Of a stretch of DNA of 64,000 bases, positions 1-12,819 are shown piece after piece. The stretch's first letter is position 1. Each line of letters opens with the position of its first letter. The notes below the pieces were generated by a model. That model was not told where the DNA came from. It did no database searches and was given only the letters and a program-made list of their open reading frames with translations. The position numbers were made by a program, and so were the translations under genes. The stretch lies in assembly GCF_900496995.4 (NCBI RefSeq), contig NC_044012.1, forward strand, positions 23,474,759 through 23,538,758, written 5' to 3'. Source of the DNA: Aquila chrysaetos chrysaetos. Taxonomy: Eukaryota > Chordata > Aves > Accipitriformes > Accipitridae.

Positions 1-20
1 CCTATTCCTGCAGCACAAAT

Positions 21-46
21 AAAAAAAAAAAAAAAAAAAAAAAAAA
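21..46 (+). repeat. poly(A) run, 26 A
   Basis: An uninterrupted run of 26 adenines just after a short AATAAA-like start (ACAAATAAA). It could be a simple repeat or the tail of a retroposed sequence cut by the window edge; the sequence does not decide. Confidence 0.8.
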
Positions 47-3000
47 TACAGCACACACGAGCGAAACATGCTCAGATGCCCCAAAGGTTGTCAAGAAGCA
101 GGGTTTTTACGAGTCAGGCTTTCCTGCTGCAATTTCAAAGGCAAAGGTCTGGGAACTAAAATAGGAATGCGAAGTGCAGCAAGCAGTCAAAGCTGCTTCC
201 AAAATGCTCCGGTTGCAGAGCTGACAAACTCCCACAGAGAGAGACTCCAAATAAAGAGAGGATTTTTACATCATGAAAGATAAATAGCCAAATGGCATCA
301 CATGGCATCAGAACAAGACACAAGTTGCATGTTGTAGCTATAAAATTATTTCAATGCCTGTACAGCCAGGGGCGGGGGGAAGTCATGTGACAGAATAGGT
401 GAGTGAAGGGGAGATTTGATTTTCACTTTGTATTTCACCATCACTATGAATGTATTATTTTAAATAGATTAATAGAAATGGGTCATACAAGATACTTAGT
501 GGCCTGTGTACAGAATACAAGAATTAGAAATAATGTTTTGGTAGGTGGATTGTTTTAAAAGCATCGCTAATTGGAAAGCAAGCCATTTTGGTCTGCACGT
601 ACAGCCTACTCGTACAATTAGACTGCAAAGATGACTGTGAGTTACACAGATGAGAGCTGCATTTGCAAGGTGACCCACTGCATTTTTATTCCTATGGATG
701 CGCTTTATCTTGTGCTCAGCCTGAGTCAATGTGGGCAGTCAATAATTCATTTTTTTTAACTTCAAAGCAGAAATAAAGTAATACAGAAGAGTATCCCAGT
801 GCAAGCTTCAATCAAATTCCTATATTTGGTGCTTTCCTGGTATTCCCTCTTCCTCCCCCATCTTTACCCTTTTCTCATGACATGGCTTAACTTTTCCATA
901 TACATCTGTTCTGATAAAATACTTAAATAAACATTTTTCAATGTAACAACCAGGGTTGTACCTAGAAGTCTCCAGACATTAACTGGTTATGTCAGACCTG
1001 AAGGTCAGTCACATCATACCACAGTTTCTGCCTAAGAACTGCAGGAATCACCGCACATGGTGGTAGGCACCTCTCTGAAAGCTTCTCCTTACCCAGGAGC
1101 AGACTCCGCTCCCTGCTCAGAACAGCTTTTAATCGACTCCCTGATGAGAAGATACCAGCACAAGCGCTTCCGTCGGCCTCCTGCACAAGATGGGAAGCCA
1201 GATCCCACACTGCAGCTCCTGCTCTCGGCACTCCACCTCCTGGCTGCGCTGGGCAAGCCTTTCAGGAACCATCTGAGCAGGCCAAGGGCCAGCGAGCTCC
1301 CATGACCTATCGCTGTGCCCAACTCAGCCAGAGGAGAACTACAGCTAGAGAAAACTCAGAACCAATATTTCTAATACACACAAGCAAAATCCAGTCAGAA
1401 AATGACAAGACTACAATTTTTAGTGGTCTTGTCCAAAGAAGTCCCCTAAACTGATGCGAGTCAATAGAAGCTTTAATGAACAAAGGGTAAGGTCAAACTC
1501 CCCAAGGACACCCTGGCTACCCACTGGTAACCCCCCACATCAGGGACCATTTCCGACTCTCCCACCCCCAATCCTGCTGCTGAGATGAGGCACAATGCTC
1601 TATTCAATATTCTGCACAGCTAGCTGAAGCACCTTGAGATGCTTCAGCCCCTGGTTTATCTGCCTTCTTGTTTAAATGGCACTTATCTCAAGCCAGGTTA
1701 CAGTAAAATACAAGCAAAAAGAAAAAGCAAAAGGATCTCCACAGCATCCTAAGCAGATCTGCAGTTCTCAAAGTCTGAAGAAAATAAAAGCGACTCTTGA
1801 TCCGCGTACACACAGGGTACAGCTCTGCCAGTGCTGCTCTCCCCCTTGCACAACTCCAGTGCCTTCCACCATGTATTTGGCAGCACAGGAGCCAGCTCAG
1901 GGTACAAACCCAGCATGGAAATATTCACTCATCTCGGCTCTTTTTCCGGCAGGTTATTGCCCCAAGTTGGCTCTTCAAGGAGCCTGACAGTGTCCACACA
2001 AAAGGGGCTGCATTCCTGTAGTGGGGGACCGAGAGCAGAGAGGGCTGAGCCAAAGGAGACCACCCCTGCCACCCAGGGTCTGCTGTTCCACGCCGGGCAG
2101 TCGATCATGCCGGGCTGCCCTTGTTCTGCCACCTACCCACCCAGCCTCATCCTTGCATCAGCACTGTGCTCTTTTTGCCAGTGTAGGCTGAGCCCCTTGA
2201 GGAGCTAAAAGTGACTGATGCCTTTTTTTGGGATGGCAGTCAGCGCAGCGCAATGACAGCTCGGCACAGCCCACCAAGTGCTGCTGGAGTGCCAGGATGA
2301 AGACCTGGGTACACCATAGCATCTGAGATAATCCTGTGGTTGCCCTCAGTGGGACATCCCCCCAGCTGTCCCCAAGCTCAGAGATGGCCGTGCAGCAAGA
2401 CAAGGGCCGAGTCAGAGATGGCTACGAAGTCCCTTACCAACACAATGGCCATGCCTTCTGTTTTCTGAGGCAGAGCAACTTACAACCCCTGTCTTGTTAC
2501 TATTATTTTGATAAGGAATAACCTGAACTTTGTACGATATTGTTTTCTTAAATCACTGCTGCAAAATTCTCTGTTGAGGTCCTCACCAGCTAGGAGACAT
2601 GAGAGCCACCACAGGGCTCTGGCGCTCCTCAGAGCCCTCTGTGAGTCAGTTCAGATCACCAACTGAGCCCAGTTTAGAAAAGGAAGGTTCCTCTTTCAAA
2701 GCAGGTAGGTTGAATCTGCTTACAGGCGGGTCTAAGCCCACAGAAGGGCCTGGACACCTTGAAGGAAGGAGATGGGGCTGCGGAGTTGCGTTTCCCCACC
2801 TCACAAGCAGCGAGCAAGGACAGCAGCAGCTCCGCTACCAGTGGTGAAGCTCATTGTAGGCTGTCCTAACAACACACCTCAGGGTCTTCTCTGTGCACAC
2901 CTCGGAGCGAACCCCATCTGTAGATCTTCGCTCCAATTAAGTCCCCCTATTTATGGCTATACTGGTTGTTGCAGTAAGAGGGACACAAAAAGAGAATAAA

Positions 3001-5281
3001 AAGGTCACCATTGCCAAGAGTCCTTAGACAAACCATCTACTCCCATACTCAGAGGCAAAAGTACCTGCTAGATTCCAAGAATTTTCAAACCAATTCCTGA
3101 TTTAGTAAATAAACTAAATATTTAAACAGAAGTCTTTTGACTCTCATTAATGTGATACAGCCAAATCATGGCTTCACTCAGTGAAATACTGGATTTTAAA
3201 GTGTGTTCACATCCTATGGAAGCAATCAAAAAACAACAGGTGAGCCGAGACTTACTGGACAGCAGAATAAACTAGACTATTTTCTCCTAAAGGAATCTTA
3301 CATCTGTAGTCAGATCCACACTGTCCATCAGCACTGAGGCACTGGCTTCCCCTGCAGCTACTTAGCCATGCTACATCCAAAACTTCCCACAAGTGAAATA
3401 TTTTACAGCCCTGGTTAATAAAATGCAAGCACAGAAAACTCGCTGCTTTCTTATGCTACCTGGTGGACACTGCCCAAAGCCATCACAGGTGCTGGGGAGG
3501 GACACAGGCCCCAGCAATTGCCAGGACCCCCAGCCCACTCCTTCCTTCTGGTAGGGAGGGTGCCAGGGTGATCAGGAGGAAGGAGAAGGGACTCTGCAGC
3601 CTGGTGGGGCCTTGGGAAGGGGAGCATGCATGAAAAGATGGGAGAAGTGCACCCCAAACCTTAAAGAGTTGGCTTTGCTGCAATCAACATGCATATGACC
3701 CGGGGTCTCCTCTCTGCTTTAGGCTGGGTGCGTACCAGCAGGCCATGAGAAGGACACCGAGACCACACCTAGCCCACCGCTCCGTCAAGGAAGTCCTTCA
3801 TGTCCCAGGGGGGCCCGCTGAGCAGCCTGGCATAGGAGGTAGCCCACCAGGGCTCCTGATGGGGAGAGGTCCTGCAGTCCCATGTCTGTGGCACATGCAG
3901 GTGAGCAAATGCAAGAAGCAGGGGCAGCCATGCACAGAGGTGTCCCTGCAGTGCAGTCAGGAGGAGATCGACTGTGTGCCGTGCCACCCGCCCAGGCAGT
4001 GTGAGGAGCGGGCTGGGCTGGGACAGCATTCTCACCGTGACAGCTACCACTCCACCTCTTCGGTTGTTTCTTTGCCTGGTTATCATAGCCACAGCTGGCC
4101 ATCCAACACCTTCCATAAACAGCTAGCGTCCCCAGCCTTGCCTCTCCCTGCACGAGTTATAACATTGACTCAAACTACCAAAGGTATTTATCCCAAGTAA
4201 ATATGTCCATTGAACTGAAGCCCCAGTTCTTTAGTCCCCTGAATAACGTCAAATACCTGAGGTTGCACCAAGGAAGATGTACAACTGGTCACTGTTGAAG
4301 CACACCAGACCATTGCTTTGTCCACTATAAGAAGTTGGGAGTGCTGAGGAGTCTTCCCAAATAGCCGGCTGTTTCAGATGTACTTGCTTTGGGAGCCTCC
4401 CAACGAATGAACGCTCATTCCAAAACACACTCCTTCATTTCATTTCCTGTTTGCCTACAGTTTGAAAAGATCTCCATGCTACTTGTTACAGAGACGGGAA
4501 GCACAATATGCAAAGAGCACTCACAGCATGCTTGTTCATTCTGTCTCAAGAACAGGAAATCTGGATTTGTCACAACACAAAGCAGTGACAGAGCCCTTTC
4601 TGACTCCTTCCTTCATAACTAACATACATGTGCTATAATTTGTAGGGACTCCACAAAATCAGAGTGTCAAACAACCTATGTTGCAAAGATGTCTTAAATG
4701 ATGTAGTCAACCAGTATAAACCAAGAGAGACAAGTAAGAGGTTCCTCTGTAGCCACTCCACAAACCATCCATTTGACAGCTGGGCTCGGTACGTGCAGCA
4801 GCATTATCTTTAGCACCCTGAAGAAATTTTACTCTGAGGACTTCTCACGTTTTGCCTCCCTGAACTTTGCCTCACGCAAAAACATCCCATGTTTTACATT
4901 CCACTCTAGCTGGTAACTCCGCTCTGTGCTCACCTAATGCAAAGGTGGATGCATTTTAACTGTGGGACATGAACCACAACACAGACATTTTGTGAAATTA
5001 ATTTAGTTCCTCTGAGATCAAAAGAAGCACAAATTTTAGGATAGCTTCTTGCATTGCCTGTTGTGGAGATAAACCATAAGATTAGACTGATTTTAACTTG
5101 AATTATCCTCTGGGCTTTGATCTGTTCTGTCTGGTTCATGAACTCAATCCAGTGTTACTGCTTTGTGCCCGTCATGCCAAAGTTGTACCTAGGCTTGTTT
5201 ATGGATGTCTGTCAATAAGAAACTTATGCAAGCAAATTGCACTGCCTGGAAAAACTGGGTCTGTCTCTCATCCCTGCCAGA

Positions 5282-5333
5282 AATAAAAATGTAACCACAT
5301 TTTAAAATTAAAAAAAAAAAAAAAAAAAAAAAA
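5282..5333 (+). repeat. AATAAA followed by poly(A) run, retrocopy-like 3' end
   Basis: AATAAA at 5282-5287 is followed about 22 bases later by 24 consecutive A (5310-5333). This is the spacing of a genuine cleavage/polyadenylation site, so the block may be the 3' end of a retroposed mRNA inserted on the plus strand inside the minus-strand GFOD2 intron. No coding body was recognised upstream and no target duplication was found, so a chance A-rich tract remains possible. Confidence 0.4.
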
Positions 5334-7353
5334 GTTATAAAAAAAGTTTACAAATAAGTAATAAAAGCATAAGCACTTTAAAACAAATAAACAAACAAAC
5401 TGCAACAAAAAAACCCACACAACACCATTATCACTGCACTGCATCTGATCTTTCCTAAAGCCCAGTTTCTCGACTAGTAAACACCAATCTATTATATACA
5501 ATTCACAGCCAATAATTCTCCAATTATGTAGATCACATTATCGCTCTGAACTTTCAGAGAGAATGTACTTGCCATCTTTGGCCCTATCCTGATTTTGTGT
5601 TCCTTCAAAATGCTCAATCACAGCAAGCCATGCAACACTGGCTCAAAATATGTCACAACATAGTTGGTAGCAGACCTATAAATACCATTGCGACAAACCT
5701 AGAAAGCTGAAAGACAAGGTCAGCATCATATTGGGCCTGAGATGCCTGCACCAGTTTGCAGATCAGAACATTTTAGGACATAAGTGAAGAATAAACTGCC
5801 CTGTACTACTTCATCCATTCATTTCCCTAGCTTTTTCAGCTTTGCACTTATTTATACTTGCAGTCAAGCATACATATTACACCTGTACTTCTGCACTTCT
5901 TTCCTCCTCTGGATAATGCCAACTTACAGGTTCCCAGCCTTTGAAGAAAGAATCTCAATCCATTTTAGTTAATAATTCACCAGATAAGGTTCAATCCTCT
6001 CCTTTTAGCCCACTTGCCCATCATGAGCCATGAGAACTAGTGAAATGCTTATTACCTAAAAAGTGTTTAAAAGAACTTTTAGCATATTTAAAGAGAGAAA
6101 TTCTAACTTACAGTTCAAATATTCAGAAGTCAGAATACCTTAAATTCAAAGGGTAGTACTCTAACAAGGTAAACAAACAAATCCAACAATGTAAAAAAGA
6201 AAAAAAAAAAAGCCTGAAATCTCCCTCTGCATAGCTAAGTGGCATTGAATGTTTGTGCAGGGAGTTGTTTACTTCCAAAACAAATTACTGTAGAGCAAAG
6301 AGGCTAAGAACAACAAACCACCCTGGCTTACATGGTTTGAGATACTACCCGTCCTAAAATTAACTCATGTGGATCTCCTGTAAACACAGTAAAAATATCA
6401 CACTTGTTATTTACAGAATTAGATGCAAACTCACACCCACGCTGTACTACGTGAGAGGACATTAACACTACAAAGTCACATACTGGAGACTTAAGAAATG
6501 TCAGGGTGTCCGGGCAGTTGGCTCCCACCTCCCTGCCCAACCAGTTTGGAGTGTCATCCCTTCTCTCCCTGACACCTTCACCCAGCCCATCTTGCTGGAT
6601 TCCTCCTGCTGTCCCCAACATCTCCTCCTCCCCCAGCATCTGCCCTCCCGCGTCAGGTAGAAGGATTCCTCCAGCAAACCTGCACCCGGGACCATACCAG
6701 ACTGCTATGGACATGGATGTCCCAAGAGAGCTCCAGGTGGTGGCCAGGGTCACAGCACTGCTGGCTGAAAACAGCATCTGCAGAGAATTTAGGTCCTAAC
6801 TCACAAGATTCTACTGAGTGCATGCAAACATTTTTTCAAAGGCTTTTAACTTTCCAATTTGGTTTTATTTGTGGGTAAAACCAAAAGCAGAGCTGAACCA
6901 CCTCCCCACCCCAGGCAAATCTCAGTCTCCTATTGCAGAACATGGGAAGCTTTGAAATTAATTAAGCAACTTAAGTTGTTTGGGTTTTGGTTTTTTTGTT
7001 GTTCGGTTGTTTTTTTTTTTAAATGGGCATAAAAACATTTTACCCCTTCATCGTCATCTCTGAAACAGCTCATTTTTATTAAAACCTCCCCACCGTAAGT
7101 TCAGTCAGAAGAAGATGAGGTATTTTAGCCCACTTGGTTCAAGACTCGCAAAGCTATAAGCAATTACAAACACTATTTTCACAAAAAATTCGAGGTAACC
7201 TCTCTCGCAGATGGCACTACCGATTCCACACAAAACCTTCAGTACTGCATTTGCACGTTGATGCAACCAGAATTGTGCTGGGGTAACAGCTTCAAATTTC
7301 AATCTGCCAACGAGCTATGGATTTTTGGTCCAACTCCAAAGATAAAAAGATAC

Positions 7354-7697
7354 CTAGAGCCTTCACAGCAATTTGCCGAGTTAGTGGTGGAGGGATATTG
7401 ATGCAAACCAAATCTACGTCCTGGTGCAGCAAGACATCGTCAGTCCGACTTGTGTAGAAGGAGATGTTCATTTCCTCTGCCAGCTGTTTGGCCTCCTCTT
7501 CAGTCTTCCCCCAAAGTGCTTCAATGGAGAAGCCTTCTGCTCTCAGCAAGGGTACCAGTACCCGGGCAGTGCTGCCAGTTCCAAACACACCCACTCCAGG
7601 AAGCATTTTCATTCTGCATTTATTCAAGCATCAGGGTCTACACATAGGCCTTTGATAAAATGTTCGGCTCCTCAGCTTTCCGTTCCATCCACAGTTC
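7354..7697 (-). CDS. GFOD2: GFOD2, first coding exon (partial gene)
   Basis: First coding exon of glucose-fructose oxidoreductase domain-containing protein 2, a secreted/extracellular-matrix-associated member of the Gfo/Idh/MocA oxidoreductase family. The chosen ATG is 7612-7610 (protein begins [11 protein letters not shown]), giving 86 codons plus one base to the donor at 7354|7353 (G|GTATCT). The acceptor is TTTTAG before 7697, so 7613-7697 is 5'UTR. The Rossmann nucleotide-binding motif GxGxxG is residues 6-11, followed by the family-typical [27 protein letters not shown] region. GFOD2 is preferred over GFOD1 because it starts with MKMLPG and has LLRAEGF. The rest of the protein (usual length about 385 aa) is off the left edge. 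A three-codon uORF and a second overlapping uATG lie immediately before the start. Confidence 0.95.
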
Positions 7698-8127
7698 CTA
7701 AAACATGAAAAGTTACAAGTCAGTATCAACAAAAAGCATATTTTGATATCAGATGCATCTAGCCTGAATACTAGCTTCTATCCTTCATACGGCATTCAAA
7801 TTTTCAAAGATCCTAACGAAAAAAAACAAAAACCCCCAAACTTGAAATCCATAAACAGTATTAAGGGACAAGTCTAACAATCTCACTGCAGAAGAATGGT
7901 AAGAAAGCAGCTTGACAAAGTCATGAGCACCTCCTGAGCTTCAAAACTCAGGATGCACGTACAGAAACACACACGAGCATGCCGGGACAAACCATAGATG
8001 GCGAGGTACAAATGGGGAGCGACAGGAAGCGTCAAGAGGACATGACATAGAGTCTATTGCACTGGCAGTAAAAGCAGCGCTGCTGTAGTTGTGATGATGT
8101 ATGTCTCTAAATGAGATAAAGGTTTGT

Positions 8128-8225
8128 GAGATGAGGTAATATCTTTTATTAGACTGACTGAGATAATTGGAAATAATAGGCAAGCTTTTGGGTGCATAAA
8201 TCTTTCTTCCAAATTAAATACACAA
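8128..8225 (+). repeat. old interspersed repeat fragment
   Basis: The stretch containing GGTAATATCTTTTATTAGAC and, further on, CAAGCTTTTGGGTGCATAAA resembles an ancient interspersed repeat that I recall from sauropsid genomes (the GGTAATATCTTTATTGGACC type). The class is uncertain and the copy is diverged. Confidence 0.35.
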
Positions 8226-8274
8226 ACTGAAAACAACTACTTGGAGCTTAACAATTTTATGGCAAATAGTTAAG

Positions 8275-8470
8275 CCACTCCAGAGAACATCTAGAAAACA
8301 TGTCCTGTGGGGAAAGCCTGGATTCACTGAGCTTGTTTAGCCTGAGGAGGAGAAGGCTACAACGGGAGATAATGTCAGTGTTTAAATACATAGAAAACTG
8401 CTTTCAAAAAGGAAAAGGGCGCTCCTTTATGTCCATCGTGGGTAGTTAAAAGTTTTACGTAACTTGGGAC
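8275..8470 (+). mobile_element. CR1 LINE fragment
   Basis: Contains the conserved CR1 3'-region words (ATTCACTGAGCTTGTTTAGC, then CTGAGGAGGAGAAGGCT) followed by text matching the usual order of a CR1 3' end (GAGATAATGTCAGTGTTTAA). It is truncated, lacks the terminal octamer tail, and is diverged. Confidence 0.7.
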
Positions 8471-10829
8471 AGTTAAAAATATCTCCTGCCCGTGCCATTC
8501 AAACCCCAGGAATGCAGGGTTTTGCACAGAATTATTATATTCCCTACACACAAACATTTGGTTAAGACACACTTCTTTTGTTCTTTCAAGTATTTCCTGG
8601 TAAATTAATCCCTTCGGACCCCTACTTGCCAGTTTGTCTTAGAACTGCTTCTGGCCACAACTGGCTGAACTGCCTTTAGCATTCACTTTAGCACTAACTC
8701 CGAGGAGAGATGTCAGAAGTCTGCTCAATCTGTGACACTGAAGCAACCTACCATCTGGCTTTTGTTCTCTGCCTTTTTGAATTTTTATTTACAACCCTCA
8801 CTGTTGACCTTTTTTGAATTTTTTTTTTTTTAGAAAGAAAAAGTTTTCTTTACTTTATTAACATGACAAATTCAGTTTTCTTTAGAAGCTTATAATGAAA
8901 AAGCAAAGACCATATTTAAAAAGAGAACTGATACCAACACCAGATCAACACCTTTGGAAAAAATCCCCACAACCAACAAGAATCACAATCTGTTTCGGAA
9001 AGAGACGGTTATTCATCTCCCCATCCTAAAATACTCATGCTAAATTACAATATGTGAAAACAAATCCTGACACAGCACCGGGAAGTCCCAGCACGCAAGT
9101 CAAACTACCCACAGTGCAAATGCTTTGTATGCAATCAGCATTTTGTTAGTCTGGGGAGTGCCTACACTGACCAGCATAACAAAACTGCAACCCTGACTGA
9201 ATTTCTAGGTACTTTTGTAGTATAGACACTAAACTAGGAAATGGAAACAGCAGCACTTCTGAATATTTATTTTGCAAAACACACACAAATGTTTACAGAT
9301 GCTATAGAACACTTTATGAGATATTTACTGAGTTAATTCAGTACATTTTTCCCTTATTCTGTGTGATGTTAGGTTTGCAGTGATACAGTTGTCTGTCTTT
9401 ATAAAGATGAACAAAGTTAATTTTAATTTGAATTAACTCCTTTTTATCTGACATTTAGCAGAACACTCAAATAAGGACAGTATCAAAAGGATCTTGAAAA
9501 TATTTACTATTCTACATAAAAGGGTAATTTACTGGCAGGAAGGATGGCTTGTATTCAGGTTTGTTTTCTATAAATGACGCAAACAAAAAGAAAATCTTGC
9601 AACTGCACAGAGAGTAAGTATAACTGTTAAAGTCCCCACACATCTATATTTGGCAGTTTACAGGCCAGAAGAAGAAAAAATGCATGCAGTAAAAAAAGCA
9701 TCACCTTCTTTCAGACAGACACAAACTTAGCAAGGTGGAATAGAGAGAGACAAGGTGAGCGTGTGCCTGTTTGCACCAGATCACACAGATATACTCAACA
9801 ATGTCAAAATTACACAATATGACAAAAGTTTAGAAAAGGTTGAATTATTTGAAAATGCTACTAAGAGCACACTGTAGCACTTCACATGTGCAACAGGAGA
9901 CTCCTGCTACTCAGATAAGCTGATTTCTGCAACGCTCGCTCATTTCAAATTTTACTTTTTTCTGTTTCCCATCCAACTGCCTCTTAAAAATCTCAATCAG
10001 GTGGAATTAATTTTAAACTCACTTATTCCCAGAACGTAACATGCTGCTGTATCGGTATCACTAGCAGCTATCGGCACAAACCCATGAAAGCTAGTGATTT
10101 ACTACCATGGAGACCAGCTCCTGATGATACAAGAACTTAAGGACACCAGCTCACCACTAATACCACAACAATTCAAGAATTGGCCAACCCAGCCTCAGCA
10201 ACGACTTCTAGCAAGGCAGCCATGCTCCTGGGGTATGAAGACAGGGCTTGCACAGTTACAGGGCCCAACAGGGCTTGAGACCCCCCAAATACTGCAGCCA
10301 GCAGCCTCTGCAGCGAGTGGCACTGACGAGAGGGCACGCTTCTCTTCCCTCACCTGAGGGCCACCCGCAGCCTCTTATTCCCTCTCCAGTCGTTCGCCAG
10401 CTAGCAAGTCCTGGTTTGTCAGGACGGTCACAGTGGGATGGATGTGGATGCTGAAGGTCAGCAAAAACATAGTCCTTGCACAGAGCATACGTGACGCAGG
10501 GAGAACTAAAGTAAATGCTGAAAGAGCTGTAACAAGACGTTCAACAGGAGCTTTTGAAAAGGGGTATATATTGGTACCCCACCCCCACACCTTGCAGACA
10601 CACTCAAGCGCTGGTAAACGAAACATTGCTTCCCTAGGGTGGCCTAGCTGTAATCTAAAAACCCACTGTGTCAGAATGAGGCCACAGCTGAGGAGAGAGA
10701 CAGCTGTAATTAACAGTCTACTAAGAAGAGACCCCAAAAGAACAGCACCATGCCACCACAAAAGTCCCCAGAGTACTGTTCTCCGGAGCTCTATGTGCAT
10801 TTCTGATACTTCTGCACTAAGGTGGGGAA

Positions 10830-11215
10830 AAAAAGCAGAACTGGAAATGATGCAGACAAAGGTGATCAAAAGCACACAACATCTTCTACGTAAGTGTGAC
10901 CTAAGCAACCAAAGATTGCTCAGACGCAAAAAGATGTGACTGAGAGGGATGTCACAGAAGGTAATAAAGTCATGAGTGGCTCAGGATGGAGAAAGACCAA
11001 TTTTTCACTGTTTCTTGCAATACAAGAACAAATCGAATGGAGCTCAGAGAAGGCAGTAGGATCAAAACAATCTAAAGGAGGTGGTTCCACACACCAAACT
11101 TTGGTAAGCTGTGAAATGCCTTGCCACAGGATACCGTGGACATTAGCCATTTATAAGGAGTCAAAAGGGAGACTAGACAATTTCAAGCAGTCTGCTGAGG
11201 GTCACATCTAGCACA
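10830..11215 (+). mobile_element. diverged CR1 LINE fragment
   Basis: Ordered CR1-like words: a GGAAATGATGCAGACAAAGG segment, AGGAGGTGGTTCCACACACC, and a GTGAAATGCCTTGCCACAGG segment, which parallels the CR1 line 'no longer than the head of the household' region found near CR1 3' ends. It is an older copy than the one at 29.4-30.1 kb. The limits are approximate. Confidence 0.55.
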
Positions 11216-12819
11216 AGTAGCTGAGCTAAAACTAGTGAAAACTAGATTCAGCAGAGCGTGGAAATGGCTCTAAGAAATGCTTGAAACTGCAGCCAAAACC
11301 AGCTTAGAATTAGGTACAATGTCTACATCTGTACTTAGGACCCCGTGAGTCTAAAACCTTCAAACAAGTCTCACCGAATTAGTTACACAAATCATGAAAA
11401 GCCTTTTATAAGCCAATCTTTCAGAAAAGGAAAACCCTCATGCATTGATACCTCCCGTGATCAAACACAGGAATAAACACAGGAATGAACACTGTTCTGA
11501 GGACCCTCCCACCGAAACACCAAAAGGGAGGCTTTTATCTGGAAGTGAAAACCGGATTGAAACAGGTATCTTGCATGACAGGAGATACAAATCAATCTCC
11601 TTTTTAGAGAGACGAAATAATCAATGCCTGCAACATCATTCTGAACTTAAATTTTCAAATAGAAGCACTTAAAGATCTTTAATCTTGTTGCTAGCTGCCA
11701 TTCCTTTTTGTGGCCACAAAAAGTTTCCATTATTGCTGAATTTCACGGTGAGTTTCAAGGAGCTGTTTGACTCTTTTGGTATACATAGCAACTAGCATTT
11801 ATGTGACCCAAAGCAACGAAAAACCTTATGATTCCTACAGGATCCAGTTCAATTCCACATTGAAGCAGTCAGGGAGTTCAGAAGGCAGAAGTCTCAAAAA
11901 CTAGATAGTACAGTCAAGGACTGCAGCACCCAAAAACAGCTGTGGACCATTACAGATGGCCAAAGGTAGTAAAAGAGTATCAGCCTGTGTCCAGAAAGAT
12001 GCTGGTCAGGGTAACACTGGCTCTGCAGAAGGAGAAAGCAATTTACGCTTCTTGCGACTCCTCCTAAAAAGTTTCATTTTGGCTTGAAGGAAGGCAATGC
12101 ACGTGGTGGAGAAGCATACCAGCAACAGGGGCACTGTTTTCATCCAGTTGGGTCATTGCTGTCGAGTTCAGAAAGAAAGCAGACAAGTAACAAGGGTTGT
12201 ACAAGTAATAAAGTTGCTACTGGTTGTGACATCCTTATGGAACTTAAGGCTGCGTGAGAATCTTTGACAAACTCTACACATGAACTACTCAGATTTTCAC
12301 TCTGCAGCAGGGGTCTCACACCTGTAATGTTAATGCACTGCAGAGACCTCCTGTGAAAACAGGTGCTGCCTCAGAACTGTCAGTTCTGCAAGGACCCCAG
12401 CAGAGGTGACAGAAATGCAGGCAGAGACTGCGGGCATTGCTTTGGAAGTCAGCAAGGTCTCTGCAGGACTACTGTGGGAACTTCACTGGACCACCCTGAG
12501 AAGCTGGAGGTCACCTCACATGTGATGTCGATTTTTCCTGTCAAACTGTTCCTCCAGCCTTCTGACACCCATATACATGAAGCTCTGTATATAACGGTTC
12601 ATATGCATGTGGTTCGCGTGCTGATGTCAGAGACTGACATGCTTTCTTTACGAAACATGCTTTCAATTCAGTGCAAGCAGGTTGTGTGATAACCCACAAG
12701 TCCAAACCCTTGAGCAACTCCCACCACACATCAAGACAAGGCTGGCACAGCGCTCTGTCCTTCCTGGTCTGGATACGCAACAGCAAAGGCCCCGTTTCTG
12801 GCAGCCCGCTTCCCACAGG

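Larger units (their letters stand above)
1..7353 (-). other. GFOD2 intron (between first and last coding exons)
   Basis: No reading frame here resembles the missing C-terminal ~300 residues of GFOD2 on the minus strand, so this stretch is read as the intron following the first coding exon. It is mostly AT-rich unique-looking DNA. It holds two long A runs (21-46 and 5310-5333), short A/T-rich simple sequence near 6190 and 6990, and no recognised gene. Several open frames on both strands (for example 3745-4200 and 6328-6777) have no recognisable family. Confidence 0.7.

Noticed and set aside
3745-4200. 151-aa plus-strand frame and 115/122-aa minus-strand frames
   Set aside because: Mutually overlapping on both strands without a recognisable domain; only the splice-site-flanked part was kept as a weak finding.
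10375-10939. 184-aa minus and 168-aa plus frames
   Set aside because: They mirror each other and run into a diverged CR1 fragment.
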